From Jeotgalibacillus malaysiensis (GTDB lineage Bacteria; Bacillota; Bacilli; Bacillales; Jeotgalibacillaceae), in NCBI GenBank assembly GCA_000818095.1, contig CP009417.1, positions 539,071 to 603,070 on the forward strand: DNA of 64,000 bases, in the 5' to 3' direction. The notes beneath the pieces are model-generated. The model ran no database searches. It had not been told where the DNA came from and was given only the letters and a program-made list of their open reading frames with translations. This document shows, piece by piece, positions 8,390 to 16,924 of this stretch (the first letter of the stretch is position 1; each line of letters starts with the position of its first letter). The translations under genes and the position numbers were made by a program.

Positions 8390-9004
8390 ATGAAAGAAAA
8401 AGACGTGGTAGAAAGTTCAGCTCCCATTCTTTGGAGAATGGAAGACGTACTGAAGCATCTCGTTCGAAATGTTGAGAGCATTCAAAAGCAATACCCAACG
8501 CATACAAGTGAAGTCCCTTACAGTTTTTCATGCCAGTTGTTGATGGCATTTGTAGCTGACCGAATGGACAAAGAACTTCCAGAATCCTTATTTTTTGAGG
8601 CGTTGTTTAAAAAAGCCTCTTCTAAATACAGCGAAATCAATTTGTTTGCGAAGATGAACCACCCTAAATTCCCCCATATCCAACATCTCCCGATGGTTGC
8701 CACATCAAATAAAAATAATATGCCCCTGAACACCATGCAAGAAATCCAGGCATATGCTTCAACCGAAGAACAGATTTCGGTAGCCGTCATGAATGATGGA
8801 ATCGGAGCGGAATTAACTGTAGAAGATGTTTTCTCAAACGCATCCATCTTCCTTCAAATTAAGCCTGAATACGTTCAGTATTTACTTGAACATGATGAAG
8901 AGCAGATTCGAGAAGCATTGAACAAATACGAGGAAGAATTACGAAAAGAACTGAAAGAAACGGGGGGACTAGCTTGCAACAAACCAAGATTAAAACTTTC
9001 TTAA
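8390..9004 (+). CDS. hypothetical protein
   Basis: 204 aa. The ATG downstream of GAAAGAGG and of the palindromic promoter is chosen, because a longer upstream frame would begin before the promoter. Helical, charged C-terminus. Its end overlaps the next gene, indicating translational coupling. No family recognised. Confidence 0.6.
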   Translation: MKEKDVVESSAPILWRMEDVLKHLVRNVESIQKQYPTHTSEVPYSFSCQLLMAFVADRMDKELPESLFFEALFKKASSKYSEINLFAKMNHPKFPHIQHLPMVATSNKNNMPLNTMQEIQAYASTEEQISVAVMNDGIGAELTVEDVFSNASIFLQIKPEYVQYLLEHDEEQIREALNKYEEELRKELKETGGLACNKPRLKLS

Positions 9005-9228
9005 AAAATAGATTCAGCCAGACCGCCTGGCATATCCAGGACGAAGATGAACAAAATAACGTCCTCTTGTTCGGGGAAGACGAGTCATATGTGTTGAAGC
9101 GAGCCGGTCGCCTTCCTCAGTTTAAAAAGAAACAGCTGAAGGTGAAGAGAGCTGAATATGCTGACAATCTAAAAAACGATATCTACACGCTTCGAGATGT
9201 GATGGCAGATAACGGATGGCGAGTATAA
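8974..9228 (+). CDS. small basic protein
   Basis: 84 aa beginning at a TTG 6 nt after a GGGGGGA site that lies inside the upstream gene. Basic middle (FKKKQLKVKRAEY) may bind nucleic acid. Ends before a terminator. Confidence 0.55.
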   Translation: MQQTKIKTFLKNRFSQTAWHIQDEDEQNNVLLFGEDESYVLKRAGRLPQFKKKQLKVKRAEYADNLKNDIYTLRDVMADNGWRV

Positions 9229-9256
9229 GGGGATGGGAATGACCACCCCTTCTTTT
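9229..9256 (+). terminator. intrinsic terminator
   Basis: GGGG...CCCC hairpin with T-rich tail. Confidence 0.6.
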
Positions 9257-9299
9257 TAATAGAATGAGAGATGCACAAATGATTGGTGTGATATTCACA
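9237..9299 (+). promoter_or_regulatory. type-2 promoter and leader hairpin
   Basis: GAATGA (9237-9242), 17 bp, TAGAAT (9260-9265). The hairpin TGTGA-TAT-TCACA (9287-9299), an AT-rich spacer and AAGGAGG follow. Confidence 0.55.
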
Positions 9300-9324
9300 T
9301 TTTATTTTTAAGGAGGAATAGACG

Positions 9325-9984
9325 ATGTCTATTAAGTTGATGAAACGAAACAAGTGGTTCCATGTAGGAAATATGGAAGTGAAGGAGAAAAAGTCTTCGT
9401 ATGAAGGAAGTGGACTCTCTATTTCTATTCATCCGAACGAATGGCGACGAATTGCTCGCTTGCCAGGGAATCTTTATAGTGTTACGAAGGAAAATCCATT
9501 GTTCTTAGACTACCATAAACTTTCAAAGAAGAAGCGGAACGAAATCTTTGAATGGGGACTTAAGAAAGGCTACCTGACTCCTGGAGAGGTGTTCATTTAT
9601 GAATACGATGATGAAGGATATCCTGCCACGATGGAGTTTTTAACTTATGACGAATGGTACTCTGAATGGGGCTATGAAGCGGATGACGAAGAAGAGTTGG
9701 GGCTCATGAAGAAGAGTTTGACGAAAGAAACGACCTTCTTTGGCACAAAAGAGCTTTCTGAGCTTTCCGGTTGGGAATATAAGTTGCCACCTTCGCTTGC
9801 CCGGACATTCTGTATCATTCGTTATGCAGAAGAGGTGCTTGAACTCGATGGTGTTTACTGGAATGACATTCTGGATGTAAATCGCTACTCAGCTCCTCGT
9901 GCCGTCATCTTTCAATCAAAACTTGAGGAGTGGACTATTGAACTCGTTCAGGAATCCAAAACGTTTTCGAGCGTAGCTCATTGA
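9325..9984 (+). CDS. hypothetical protein
   Basis: 219 aa with AAGGAGG before the ATG. Mixed alpha/beta, tryptophan-rich in the middle (EWYSEWGYE). No membrane segments or known motif. First gene of a unit with two membrane-linked genes (10020, 10235). Confidence 0.6.
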   Translation: MSIKLMKRNKWFHVGNMEVKEKKSSYEGSGLSISIHPNEWRRIARLPGNLYSVTKENPLFLDYHKLSKKKRNEIFEWGLKKGYLTPGEVFIYEYDDEGYPATMEFLTYDEWYSEWGYEADDEEELGLMKKSLTKETTFFGTKELSELSGWEYKLPPSLARTFCIIRYAEEVLELDGVYWNDILDVNRYSAPRAVIFQSKLEEWTIELVQESKTFSSVAH

Positions 9985-10019
9985 CGTAGGATAACAGAAA
10001 AGCAAAGGAGGGGACGAAC

Positions 10020-10235
10020 ATGCCATTTCAATTGGATATTTCATCACCTTGGGAAATCATTGCCGCCCTTCTTTTTCTATTCATGTTCCTTGCGTGGATG
10101 TACATCAAAGCACGTGTGGATGATGAAGAGAAAGAAGCGGTAGAAAAGCTTGGAAAGCGAAAGCGACTCAAGCGAAATGTTAAAAAGGTTAAAGCTCATG
10201 TGAAGCGTAAGATAAAAAAGGGGGAAAATAAATAA
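10020..10235 (+). CDS. small membrane-anchored basic protein
   Basis: 71 aa: one transmembrane helix at about 11-30, then a strongly basic, Lys/Arg-rich cytoplasmic tail. AAAGGAGGGG precedes it. Its stop overlaps the next start (TAATG). Confidence 0.6.
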   Translation: MPFQLDISSPWEIIAALLFLFMFLAWMYIKARVDDEEKEAVEKLGKRKRLKRNVKKVKAHVKRKIKKGENK

Positions 10236-10945
10236 TGTTGACGTTATTAGTGGTTTTAGGAATCGGTGGAGCGGCGTATGGTGGTTATCGGTGGGCAACA
10301 AAAGACTCACGAGTAAAGGCGTTGCCTGCTCCAAAGACAATGAATAAACAGCCGTGGGTATTTCCGAATGAAAACAAGGATGGAATCTACCCGGTTTCAC
10401 ATATCCTGTTGTATTTGATGGCTACCGAAGATGACGGTGTGCCAGAGGATTGGATGACAGATGTGAGACGACTTGAAGGTGATAAAATCGAGTATGACCA
10501 TGTCCATGAAGGATTTTGGGAAACATTTTACGAGTTAAATAAAGAGTTTCGTAAGTTCGATAAGGAAATTGATAAGCATGATGAAATGAAAGACTCGTCA
10601 AAAGCAGGCTATCAACTTTATTTGAACTCGCTCTATGAAATGAAATGTGAGATTTATGAGCTTGCTCAAGCGTGTTACGAATATATGCGTATCAATGAGC
10701 AAGAAGTGGTCGAGGAAGAAGAGGATGAAAAAGAAGAGCTTATGGTGGGTCGTACAGTGGAAGAACAAAAGCTTCTCGCTATCTACCATGATGAAGATTC
10801 TACTCCGGAGATGAAAGCGGAAGCGGAATATCTCTTGGAAGAACTCAAGAAGATGAATCCGGAAAGTTATACAAATCCGAAACTTCAAGATATGGAACTC
10901 GACATGGAAACGATTCGACGCATTGTTGATGCGAAAAAAATCTAA
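10235..10945 (+). CDS. membrane-anchored acidic coiled-coil protein
   Basis: 236 aa with an N-terminal glycine-rich helix (LLVVLGIGGAAYGGYRW), then helical charged segments and an acidic run near 165-180. Translationally coupled to the basic membrane protein upstream; the opposite charges suggest the two could interact (inference). Confidence 0.55.
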   Translation: MLTLLVVLGIGGAAYGGYRWATKDSRVKALPAPKTMNKQPWVFPNENKDGIYPVSHILLYLMATEDDGVPEDWMTDVRRLEGDKIEYDHVHEGFWETFYELNKEFRKFDKEIDKHDEMKDSSKAGYQLYLNSLYEMKCEIYELAQACYEYMRINEQEVVEEEEDEKEELMVGRTVEEQKLLAIYHDEDSTPEMKAEAEYLLEELKKMNPESYTNPKLQDMELDMETIRRIVDAKKI

Positions 10946-10950
10946 GAATA

Positions 10951-10988
10951 CAAAAAAGCGAAGGATTACATTCCCTCGCTTTTTCTTT
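10951..10988. terminator. bidirectional terminator
   Basis: AAAAAGCGA/TCGCTTTTT stem between convergent genes. Confidence 0.85.
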
Positions 10989-10995
10989 TTGCTAT

Positions 10996-11568
10996 TCAGT
11001 TCCATTCTTCACGCAAGATAGAATACATCTTCATGTCGTGATAGTGTCCTTTGACAAACATCCGCTTCCGCAAAATGCCTTCAAATTCCATCCCGACCCG
11101 CTTCATGACATTTTCACTTCCGGCGTTGTCGATAAAGCAACGAGCTTGAATCCGGTTCATCGCCATCTTCTCAAATCCATGAGCCATAATGAGATTCACT
11201 GCCTTTGTAACAATGCCACGTCCCGCATACGCCGGGTTAAGCATGTACCCTAACTCAGCAACATGATGACGGTTATCAACGTACAGGAGGCTTGTAGAGC
11301 CGACTATAACACCATCCAATTCAATCGCTAAGAATACGTCGTTAGAGCCTTCTAAGCGATTTAACGTGTAATCAATGAACGCTTTTGTGTCTTCAATCGA
11401 TTGGTGAGCATCCCATGTCATTCCGTCTGCGATTTCATTTAAACTGCAGTAGGCAAACATGTCATATGCATCCTCCATTTTAAGTGGACGAAGGGTAATC
11501 TCGCCATTTGATAGCACAATCTGCTCTTTTTTCTCCATTACATCCTGTTTTTCATACGTGTTTAACAT
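10996..11568 (-). CDS. GNAT acetyltransferase, RimJ/RimL type
   Basis: 190 aa from the ATG 8 nt after AAAGGAG. The sequence matches Acetyltransf_3: ITLRPLKMEDAYDMF at the start, then HHVAELGYMLNPAYAGRGIVTKA with the R/Q-x-x-G-x-A-like acetyl-CoA loop, then NRIQARCFIDNAGSENV and a final FEGILRKRM. Members acetylate protein N-termini, antibiotics or small amines; the substrate here is unknown. Cytosolic. Confidence 0.85.
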   Translation of the reverse strand: MLNTYEKQDVMEKKEQIVLSNGEITLRPLKMEDAYDMFAYCSLNEIADGMTWDAHQSIEDTKAFIDYTLNRLEGSNDVFLAIELDGVIVGSTSLLYVDNRHHVAELGYMLNPAYAGRGIVTKAVNLIMAHGFEKMAMNRIQARCFIDNAGSENVMKRVGMEFEGILRKRMFVKGHYHDMKMYSILREEWN

Positions 11569-11590
11569 GGTAAACCGCTCCTTTGAAATA

Positions 11591-11611
11591 AAATGTCCAC
11601 ACACGCCATTT
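11591..11611 (-). promoter_or_regulatory. leader of the hairpin family
   Basis: On the minus strand: AAATG/CATTT stem with an 11-nt loop, then TTATTTCAAAGGAG. Stem is weak, but the spacer and ribosome-binding site are identical to the family. Confidence 0.4.
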
Positions 11612-11631
11612 GGGGTGCATTATTAGACTGT

Positions 11632-11841
11632 TTAATTTGACTTAACGAATTGAACCTTATGTTCAACAACCTCTTTGATGCTTAGAATGGTTTCATAATA
11701 ATCCTTGTGTTTAATTGCATCTTCAACTTCTTCTTGAGTGGAATACTTTCGGACTTCGATTTCACTATCCCTACCCCAATCATTCCCGCATTTCACATGC
11801 AACTCCCAGTACTTGTCAAATTCTTCGAGTTCCAATTTCAC
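11632..11841 (-). CDS. small hypothetical protein
   Basis: 69 aa from a GTG 8 nt after AGGAGG. Acidic and aromatic (EFDKYWELHVKC), with a possible small hairpin (11868-11878) in the leader. No family recognised. Confidence 0.55.
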   Translation of the reverse strand: MKLELEEFDKYWELHVKCGNDWGRDSEIEVRKYSTQEEVEDAIKHKDYYETILSIKEVVEHKVQFVKSN

Positions 11842-11937
11842 TTTGATTGCCTCCTATTAAAAAAATGGTCTAAACGACGCCTGAATTTGTTAATCTCCTA
11901 TCCTATGCAGTTGGATAGGTAAAAATAAAAAAGACCC

Positions 11938-12381
11938 TCATGCGAGAGTCTTTTCTTCAACAACAAATGATAGTGTTCCATGCTCTTTTTGCTCTAAAGC
12001 AACCCAGTATCCCCAATCTTCCATGATGCTCGCTGGTGTTAATCGCAGTCCTTGAAAAACAATTTCCTGGTTTACCAATACGGTTGAAATTTTTGTATCG
12101 GGGTTTAACTTAGATAGCTCACGTAGTTCAATCATTGACTCGCTTGAACCATCGTATCGACCATGGCGTGTCAGTTTCTCATCCTCGTCCACTTCAACCT
12201 CCTGATAAAAAACAAGGTATTTTTCAACAGTAGAATCATTCGTTTCTTTTCGTGATACCAGATTGACTGTAATCACACGAATGGACTCGTCGTCGAGATG
12301 TGCCATTGCTTTTTCATACTGCTCATCGAAATTGTAGTAGCTTGCTGATACCGTAATCATTTCTCGTTGTACTTTTGCCAT
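11938..12381 (-). CDS. hypothetical protein
   Basis: 147 aa from the ATG 9 nt after AAAGGAG; upstream in-frame codons lie inside the leader hairpin. Mixed alpha/beta, no recognised motif. Confidence 0.6.
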   Translation of the reverse strand: MAKVQREMITVSASYYNFDEQYEKAMAHLDDESIRVITVNLVSRKETNDSTVEKYLVFYQEVEVDEDEKLTRHGRYDGSSESMIELRELSKLNPDTKISTVLVNQEIVFQGLRLTPASIMEDWGYWVALEQKEHGTLSFVVEEKTLA

Positions 12382-12407
12382 GTTTAGTAGCTCCTTTAAA
12401 ATAAATT

Positions 12408-12468
12408 CAGACGAATGCCTGGAGTAAGTGTTATCTTTCATCTTAGTAGTTGTTCACAGCAGATATTC
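12408..12468 (-). promoter_or_regulatory. type-2 promoter and leader hairpin
   Basis: On the minus strand: GAATAT (12468-12463), 17 bp, TAAGAT (12445-12440), then hairpin CAGGC-ATTC-GTCTG (12421-12408, one G-U pair), ATTTATTTTAAAGGAG. The GAATAT/TAAGAT pair is identical to the one at 23758-23786. Confidence 0.6.
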
Positions 12469-13210
12469 AAAACGGAAGGTCAGGGTTCCCTGTTTGCAAC
12501 GGATGCACTCCACCATTATCTTTTACAGGATGACTGACCACCATCTTTTTCTTTTCTTGTTCCCAGCGTTTTTGAGCAATTGCTACTTCTTTAAAATATT
12601 TCTCTTCAATCCTGTTCTTGAAGAGAATCGCTTCCTCACGACTCATTGGCTTCTCCAATTCATCCTGTTCGCTGAAACGGTTTTCAAATAGATAAGAGTC
12701 AATCACATCACATCGGACAAAAACACCCAGTCCGTCTACTGATTCTGATTCTTTCAGCATTTTGATTTCATTTCCATTTCTTCCAATAACGGCATAGCTA
12801 ACCGAAGTTGGCTGAACAGCATCCAGAATCCAGTGTTCATCGGTGGTTAATACATCTGGAACCAAACCTCTCTCTAAGATGGATGTCGCCGATGTCACGA
12901 TATGTTCTGGCACCTCAAAGTGATACACCCTTACTATCATCCCACTTTCTTTTGATTCTAAAAAGTAGTGAAACTCTTCTCCGACCAAATCAAATAAATT
13001 GATATCTTCTGTCATCCCAAATAAGACATAGCAAATCCTCGGAGCCGCTTTTGCACATTTCTCAATTGAGGTAGATGTACAGACCCTTTCAATTGTATCA
13101 TCCTCACCGTCTGCACGTTCAGGAGGGATGCGAGGGATAAACGTCTCAATCACCGCTGAATCTTCCTTCCATTGTTCGATATGCATTAAGTGATACCTAT
13201 TTTGATTCAT
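12467..13210 (-). CDS. hypothetical protein with SSB-like C-terminal tip
   Basis: 247 aa, AAGGAGG 6 nt before the ATG. No recognised catalytic domain. A flexible, charged C-terminus ends GNPDLPF, close to the D-[L/I]-P-F tip by which bacterial SSB docks replication and repair proteins. The divergent neighbour at 13381 ends in a still better tip. Function unknown. Confidence 0.55.
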   Translation of the reverse strand: MNQNRYHLMHIEQWKEDSAVIETFIPRIPPERADGEDDTIERVCTSTSIEKCAKAAPRICYVLFGMTEDINLFDLVGEEFHYFLESKESGMIVRVYHFEVPEHIVTSATSILERGLVPDVLTTDEHWILDAVQPTSVSYAVIGRNGNEIKMLKESESVDGLGVFVRCDVIDSYLFENRFSEQDELEKPMSREEAILFKNRIEEKYFKEVAIAQKRWEQEKKKMVVSHPVKDNGGVHPLQTGNPDLPF

Positions 13211-13233
13211 CCTAAATCCTCCTTTTGATAAAG

Positions 13234-13247
13234 ATGCTCATAAGCAT
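13234..13247 (-). promoter_or_regulatory. leader hairpin
   Basis: ATGCT-TATG-AGCAT on the minus strand, followed by an AT-rich spacer and AAAAGGAGG. Confidence 0.45.
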
Positions 13248-13296
13248 GCCTTTGTTTTAACTCCTATTCATCCTATGCAAGATACATACAGTTTAC

Positions 13297-13325
13297 TTAT
13301 AAGAGAAAGCGAATTCGAATACCAT
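13297..13325 (+). promoter_or_regulatory. type-2 promoter
   Basis: TTATAA (13297-13302), 17 bp, TACCAT (13320-13325). Confidence 0.5.
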
Positions 13326-13380
13326 GAGAAAACAAACAACAATAGGAATCGAAGGATAACGTATATAGGAGGAAACTATC

Positions 13381-14103
13381 ATGATAGAAGTGCCCTTGAT
13401 TGAGTTTAAAAACGAAGGCGTTTTTGAGTGTCTGGAGGATGCATTGGAAGAAATTAACACGCTCTACACGTCCATTTTTATGGATGACGTTATCGCCAAA
13501 AGCACCTTCATGATTTTAGATTTCACTAAGCTAGAAGATAAGAAGTATGTCAATCCCGGAACTATCATTGGATGGCTTGAGGAAATCAACGAAGGCAACA
13601 AATGGAACGACTATATCGCTACTGATTATCTAGAGGCGTTCTTGCGTGACATTGATTACGAGAATCGGACAGAACTCCATGAGAAGCGAATTGCTTTTAT
13701 CTCAAAGATAGAGGTCTGCGAAAGTCAACGTGGAAAAGGCAAGGGAAAGAAAATGATGGAACAGCTACTGGAAAGATGTGAAGAAAAAGGTGTGAAAATC
13801 GTGTTTTTACAACCATCTCCGTTCGGAAAGAAGCAACCAAATAAGGAAAGTAAAATCAACGAAACCAATCGCCTATACCGGTTTTATGAAAATGCGGGAT
13901 TAGAAGAATATGAACACGGTGGCACACATCGCTTAATTCCGGAACGCAATGCATATATGAAGATGACGTTGCCAAGGATTGTGGAGAAAAAAGAAGAGAA
14001 TCCACTCCCCACACCGATTAAGTCCATTACACCACCGAATTTATCGCTGAAAGCCCCCTTCAGCAGAGGTGTTGAAATGTCAGATGATGAACTTCCCTTC
14101 TAA
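13381..14103 (+). CDS. GNAT acetyltransferase with SSB-like C-terminal tail
   Basis: The 240-aa protein has a GNAT core at about 100-200: IEVCESQRGKGKGKKMM is the acetyl-CoA pyrophosphate loop and RLYRFYENAGL the typical C-terminal motif. After it comes a proline-rich flexible linker (210-230) ending SDDELPF, nearly identical to the SSB acidic tip (D-D-D-L-P-F). A GNAT carrying such a peptide could be recruited to SSB-binding proteins. AGGAGG precedes the ATG. Confidence 0.75.
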   Translation: MIEVPLIEFKNEGVFECLEDALEEINTLYTSIFMDDVIAKSTFMILDFTKLEDKKYVNPGTIIGWLEEINEGNKWNDYIATDYLEAFLRDIDYENRTELHEKRIAFISKIEVCESQRGKGKGKKMMEQLLERCEEKGVKIVFLQPSPFGKKQPNKESKINETNRLYRFYENAGLEEYEHGGTHRLIPERNAYMKMTLPRIVEKKEENPLPTPIKSITPPNLSLKAPFSRGVEMSDDELPF

Positions 14104-14109
14104 GAACAG

Positions 14110-14136
14110 AAAGAGACCCTAGCGTCTCTTTTTTTC
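14110..14136 (+). terminator. intrinsic terminator
   Basis: AGAGAC/GTCTCT stem with seven T. Confidence 0.9.
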
Positions 14137-14265
14137 TTGCATCAAATTAGATTCTACAGTCTAATTCGTCAACATTAGACAGAATCGTCTAAGTCCTAGT
14201 CCGACAAGAAACGAGCTTTTGCATTGTGACGCTTGCATACGATAAAGAAAAAAGGACGTGATGCA

Positions 14266-14571
14266 ATGGAGTTAGAAAAGAAAATTCATGAGGTATTGAG
14301 AAGTGGTGGCTATTCACCAGTTCACATTTCAAAGAAAGGAACAAAAAATGAAGGCAAGGTGTCTGCTGGATACCAGCTTGACCGAATTGACACCGGATAC
14401 CGCCTTTCGTTTGAGAAAGGAAATATGGTTTATGCGGGAATGCCAATAGAGCGGGTCAATGACGAGTTCCTGGAGATGTATCATCACCTGGTGGAACACT
14501 CGAACGAGTTCTTGTTTAAGCTTTGCCAATACAAAGGGGCAAGAGCGGTGAAAATCACATGGAAAGAGTAG
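14266..14571 (+). CDS. hypothetical protein
   Basis: 101 aa from the ATG 8 nt after AAAGGACG. Alternating beta strands then helix; no recognised motif. Flanked by its own terminator. Confidence 0.55.
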   Translation: MELEKKIHEVLRSGGYSPVHISKKGTKNEGKVSAGYQLDRIDTGYRLSFEKGNMVYAGMPIERVNDEFLEMYHHLVEHSNEFLFKLCQYKGARAVKITWKE

Positions 14572-14602
14572 GAGACTTCCAAACAGGGAGTCTTTTTTCT
14601 TC
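14569..14602 (+). terminator. intrinsic terminator
   Basis: AGACT/AGTCT stem with T6 tail. Confidence 0.7.
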
Positions 14603-14636
14603 GTCTAAATCATTGACCTGATTCCACAAATCTATT

Positions 14637-14666
14637 TTGACTATTGTCAATAAAATGAGCTACGAT
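14637..14666 (+). promoter_or_regulatory. type-1 palindromic promoter
   Basis: TTGACTATTGTCAA (14637-14650) and TACGAT (14661-14666), spacer 18. Confidence 0.65.
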
Positions 14667-14720
14667 AAGGGTGTGAGATACAAAGCCAAAATCTCAGATA
14701 ACGAAGGAGTGTGACGCACT

Positions 14721-15707
14721 ATGCGTAAACTAGTTAGTATTCAGGAAGTATTGGATGTCCAACCAATCGAAGGGGCAGATGCCATTGAGGTAGCCCGTGT
14801 CCTTGGATGGTCGGTCGTCATCAAGAAAGGCGAATTCGCCGTGGGAGACAAAGTCGTCTATGCAGAGATTGACTCTGTTTTTCCAGAAAAAGAAGAATTT
14901 GAATTCCTTCGTCGTGGGAAGTTCCGGATTAAAACGATGAAACTACGTGGTCAGGTGTCGCAAGGTATCTGTTTCCCGCTCTCGATTTTGCCGGAAGGTG
15001 ATTACGAAGTAGACCAGGAAGTGACTGACCTCATCGGGGTTACGAAATACGAGCCGAAGATTCCAGCATGTCTCGTTGGCGTCAAAAAAGGTGACTTCCC
15101 TTCATTCATTCCAAAGACCGACGAAACCCGTGTTCAGGTTCGTCAGCGTCAACTTACAGACAACAAAGGTGCTGTCTGTGTCATCACAGAGAAGCTTGAT
15201 GGAACCTCTACAACTTTCTTCCAACGTGAAGGAGAATTCGGTGTCTGTTCCCGAAACATGGTGCTTTTGGAAGATGAGGATAACACCTACTGGAAGATGG
15301 CGAAAAAATACGATGTGCAGGAAAAACTCCGCCTCTTCGGTCGGAACATTGCCCTTCAAGGTGAAACCATTGGAGTCGGCATCCAAAGCAACAAATACAA
15401 ACTCGAAGACAACCAGTTCTTCCTCTTCAATATCTACGACATCGACGCCGGTGGGTATGTTGATTATGATGAACTCGTCCTCTTTGCGAAAATCCTCGAA
15501 CTCCCTCTCGTCCCTATCCTCGACGACAACTTCATCCTCCACGATGACATCGACCAATACGTGGAAGAAGCCAAAGGTTTCAGTGTCTTGAACAAGAAGA
15601 CAAAACGTGAAGGCGTGGTCATCAAGCTCAAAGAACACATGCCTGGTGAAGGCTATAGCTTCAAAGCCATCAGTCCCGACTTCCTCTTGAAGTTTGGTGA
15701 TGAGTAA
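14721..15707 (+). CDS. RNA ligase (ATP), DraRnl/Rnl5-like
   Basis: The 328-aa protein has an N-terminal OB-like domain (1-110; GDKVVYAEIDSVFPE, then MKLRGQVSQGICFP), then a nucleotidyltransferase domain with motif I EKLDGTS near 160 (K accepts AMP), motif Ia/III-like CSRNM and QGETIG, motif IV REGVVIK near 298 and a motif V-like lysine near 314. This layout matches the Deinococcus-type RNA ligase, which seals 3'-OH/5'-PO4 nicks and is carried by many phages. A role in RNA repair after anticodon or mRNA cleavage is plausible. Confidence 0.85.
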   Translation: MRKLVSIQEVLDVQPIEGADAIEVARVLGWSVVIKKGEFAVGDKVVYAEIDSVFPEKEEFEFLRRGKFRIKTMKLRGQVSQGICFPLSILPEGDYEVDQEVTDLIGVTKYEPKIPACLVGVKKGDFPSFIPKTDETRVQVRQRQLTDNKGAVCVITEKLDGTSTTFFQREGEFGVCSRNMVLLEDEDNTYWKMAKKYDVQEKLRLFGRNIALQGETIGVGIQSNKYKLEDNQFFLFNIYDIDAGGYVDYDELVLFAKILELPLVPILDDNFILHDDIDQYVEEAKGFSVLNKKTKREGVVIKLKEHMPGEGYSFKAISPDFLLKFGDE

Positions 15708-15709
15708 AT

Positions 15710-15737
15710 ACGAGACCGCTTTTCAGCGGTCTTTTTA
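15710..15737 (+). terminator. intrinsic terminator
   Basis: AGACCGC/GCGGTCT stem, TTTTC loop, T5 tail. Confidence 0.9.
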
Positions 15738-15766
15738 TTGACAATAGTCAATAAATTTTGTATAAT
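15738..15766 (+). promoter_or_regulatory. type-1 palindromic promoter, consensus
   Basis: TTGACAATAGTCAA (15738-15751), exactly 17 bp, TATAAT (15761-15766): a full sigma-A consensus in which the palindrome covers the -35 box. Confidence 0.9.
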
Positions 15767-15803
15767 GGAAGTATAGAAAACGGATAAGGGAGAGGGTATA
15801 AAC

Positions 15804-16139
15804 ATGCATCCATTCAAATTAATCGAAAAACCTGAAAGTCAGCGAGAAACATACCTGGTACGAATCATCGGGATTGCAAACGATGGTGTTTACGTTGTGA
15901 AAGCAACCCGCTATTCAAAACAGCAATTCGAGAGCAAAACCATCACTGCCCTTCAAGAACTATTAAAGACACAACATGATGTCAGTGAGTTCCAAAACTG
16001 GGAAATCAACCTGCCCTATGCGGACGACCCTGTTCATGAGTTGGAGAGCGTTGAAGTCGAATACACCGATGAAACTGGTAAAGTTTGGGATGTGGAAGTA
16101 GACTACGGTCAGTACGACGAAGACGAAGATGACGAGTAA
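15804..16139 (+). CDS. hypothetical protein with acidic tail
   Basis: 111 aa, GGGAGAGG before the ATG. Beta-rich core and a very acidic C-terminus (YDEDEDDE). First gene of a three-gene unit (15804, 16177, 16419). Confidence 0.6.
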   Translation: MHPFKLIEKPESQRETYLVRIIGIANDGVYVVKATRYSKQQFESKTITALQELLKTQHDVSEFQNWEINLPYADDPVHELESVEVEYTDETGKVWDVEVDYGQYDEDEDDE

Positions 16140-16176
16140 GCTCGTTTCTTTTTTTGTATTAAAAGGAGGGAATTTT

Positions 16177-16404
16177 ATGAAACAATTAACCTTGCCGCAA
16201 CAGCGTGAACTATATAAAGCGTACAAAGAAACACGGATTCATCTGGCATATGATTCGATGGCAATCATGAAAACCGGTGCAGAAAACTCAGAAGAAAGTC
16301 TATCTATCTTGCGTCGGGCGAAAGACGATATCCTTAAATTCTCGTCCGTATTTGAAGAAAAGCTTTTGAAAGAAATCGAAACAGAATTGGACTCTATTAG
16401 ATAA
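16177..16404 (+). CDS. small helical protein
   Basis: 75 aa from the ATG 7 nt after AGGAGGG. Entirely alpha-helical and charged; no family recognised. Confidence 0.55.
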   Translation: MKQLTLPQQRELYKAYKETRIHLAYDSMAIMKTGAENSEESLSILRRAKDDILKFSSVFEEKLLKEIETELDSIR

Positions 16405-16418
16405 AAGGGGGAATGAAC

Positions 16419-16799
16419 ATGACAAAACCAAACTGGCAACGTGGCTATAAAGAAGTGAAGAATGTCATTCACAACGAGGTCGGTATGAGCAAGGAAGAAC
16501 TGACGGATATCTTTCGTGAGATTGCCCGTGAAGAAGTTCGGAAGATTATACTTGATAATGAAGCGTTCATCAAGGATACCATGCATACGACGATGAAGGA
16601 AATCATTCGGATGGAAATGGATAGTGCCATCAGCAAAGAAAATTACTTGCATGTCGCAAAAGAAAAAGGGATATTTGGACAAAGCTATACCAACTCGTTC
16701 CAGAGCTATGTGGCAGGCGTCATGAAGGACGAAATTTTGAAACGAATGGATGAACAATTTAGTGTCAGCTTGACGATTCAGCAAAAAACTGAGGATTGA
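16419..16799 (+). CDS. helical hypothetical protein
   Basis: 126 aa; the second ATG is chosen because the first directly abuts the GGGGGA site. Helical, methionine-rich. Ends the operon before a terminator. Confidence 0.55.
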   Translation: MTKPNWQRGYKEVKNVIHNEVGMSKEELTDIFREIAREEVRKIILDNEAFIKDTMHTTMKEIIRMEMDSAISKENYLHVAKEKGIFGQSYTNSFQSYVAGVMKDEILKRMDEQFSVSLTIQQKTED

Positions 16800-16821
16800 G
16801 CAAACATAGAAACAATGACAA

Positions 16822-16850
16822 CGAGAACTGCTGAAAAGCGGTTCTTTTTG
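16822..16850 (+). terminator. intrinsic terminator
   Basis: GAACTGC/GCGGTTC stem (one G-U) followed by T5. Confidence 0.85.
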
Positions 16851-16879
16851 TTGACTATTGTCAATTTATAGATTAAAAT
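16851..16879 (+). promoter_or_regulatory. type-1 palindromic promoter
   Basis: TTGACTATTGTCAA (16851-16864), 17 bp, TAAAAT (16874-16879). Confidence 0.8.
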
Positions 16880-16924
16880 AAAGGGAATAAACAGATGTCA
16901 TAAGGAAGAAGAGGAAGTGATGAA

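Noticed and set aside
8258..8390. N-terminal extension of the gene at 8390
   Set aside because: It would start upstream of the type-1 promoter and read through it; AGAGG sits before the 8390 ATG.
15102..15638. 178-codon minus-strand frame inside the RNA ligase gene
   Set aside because: No ribosome-binding site; it is opposite a gene with all ligase motifs. Its acidic composition mirrors the sense codons.
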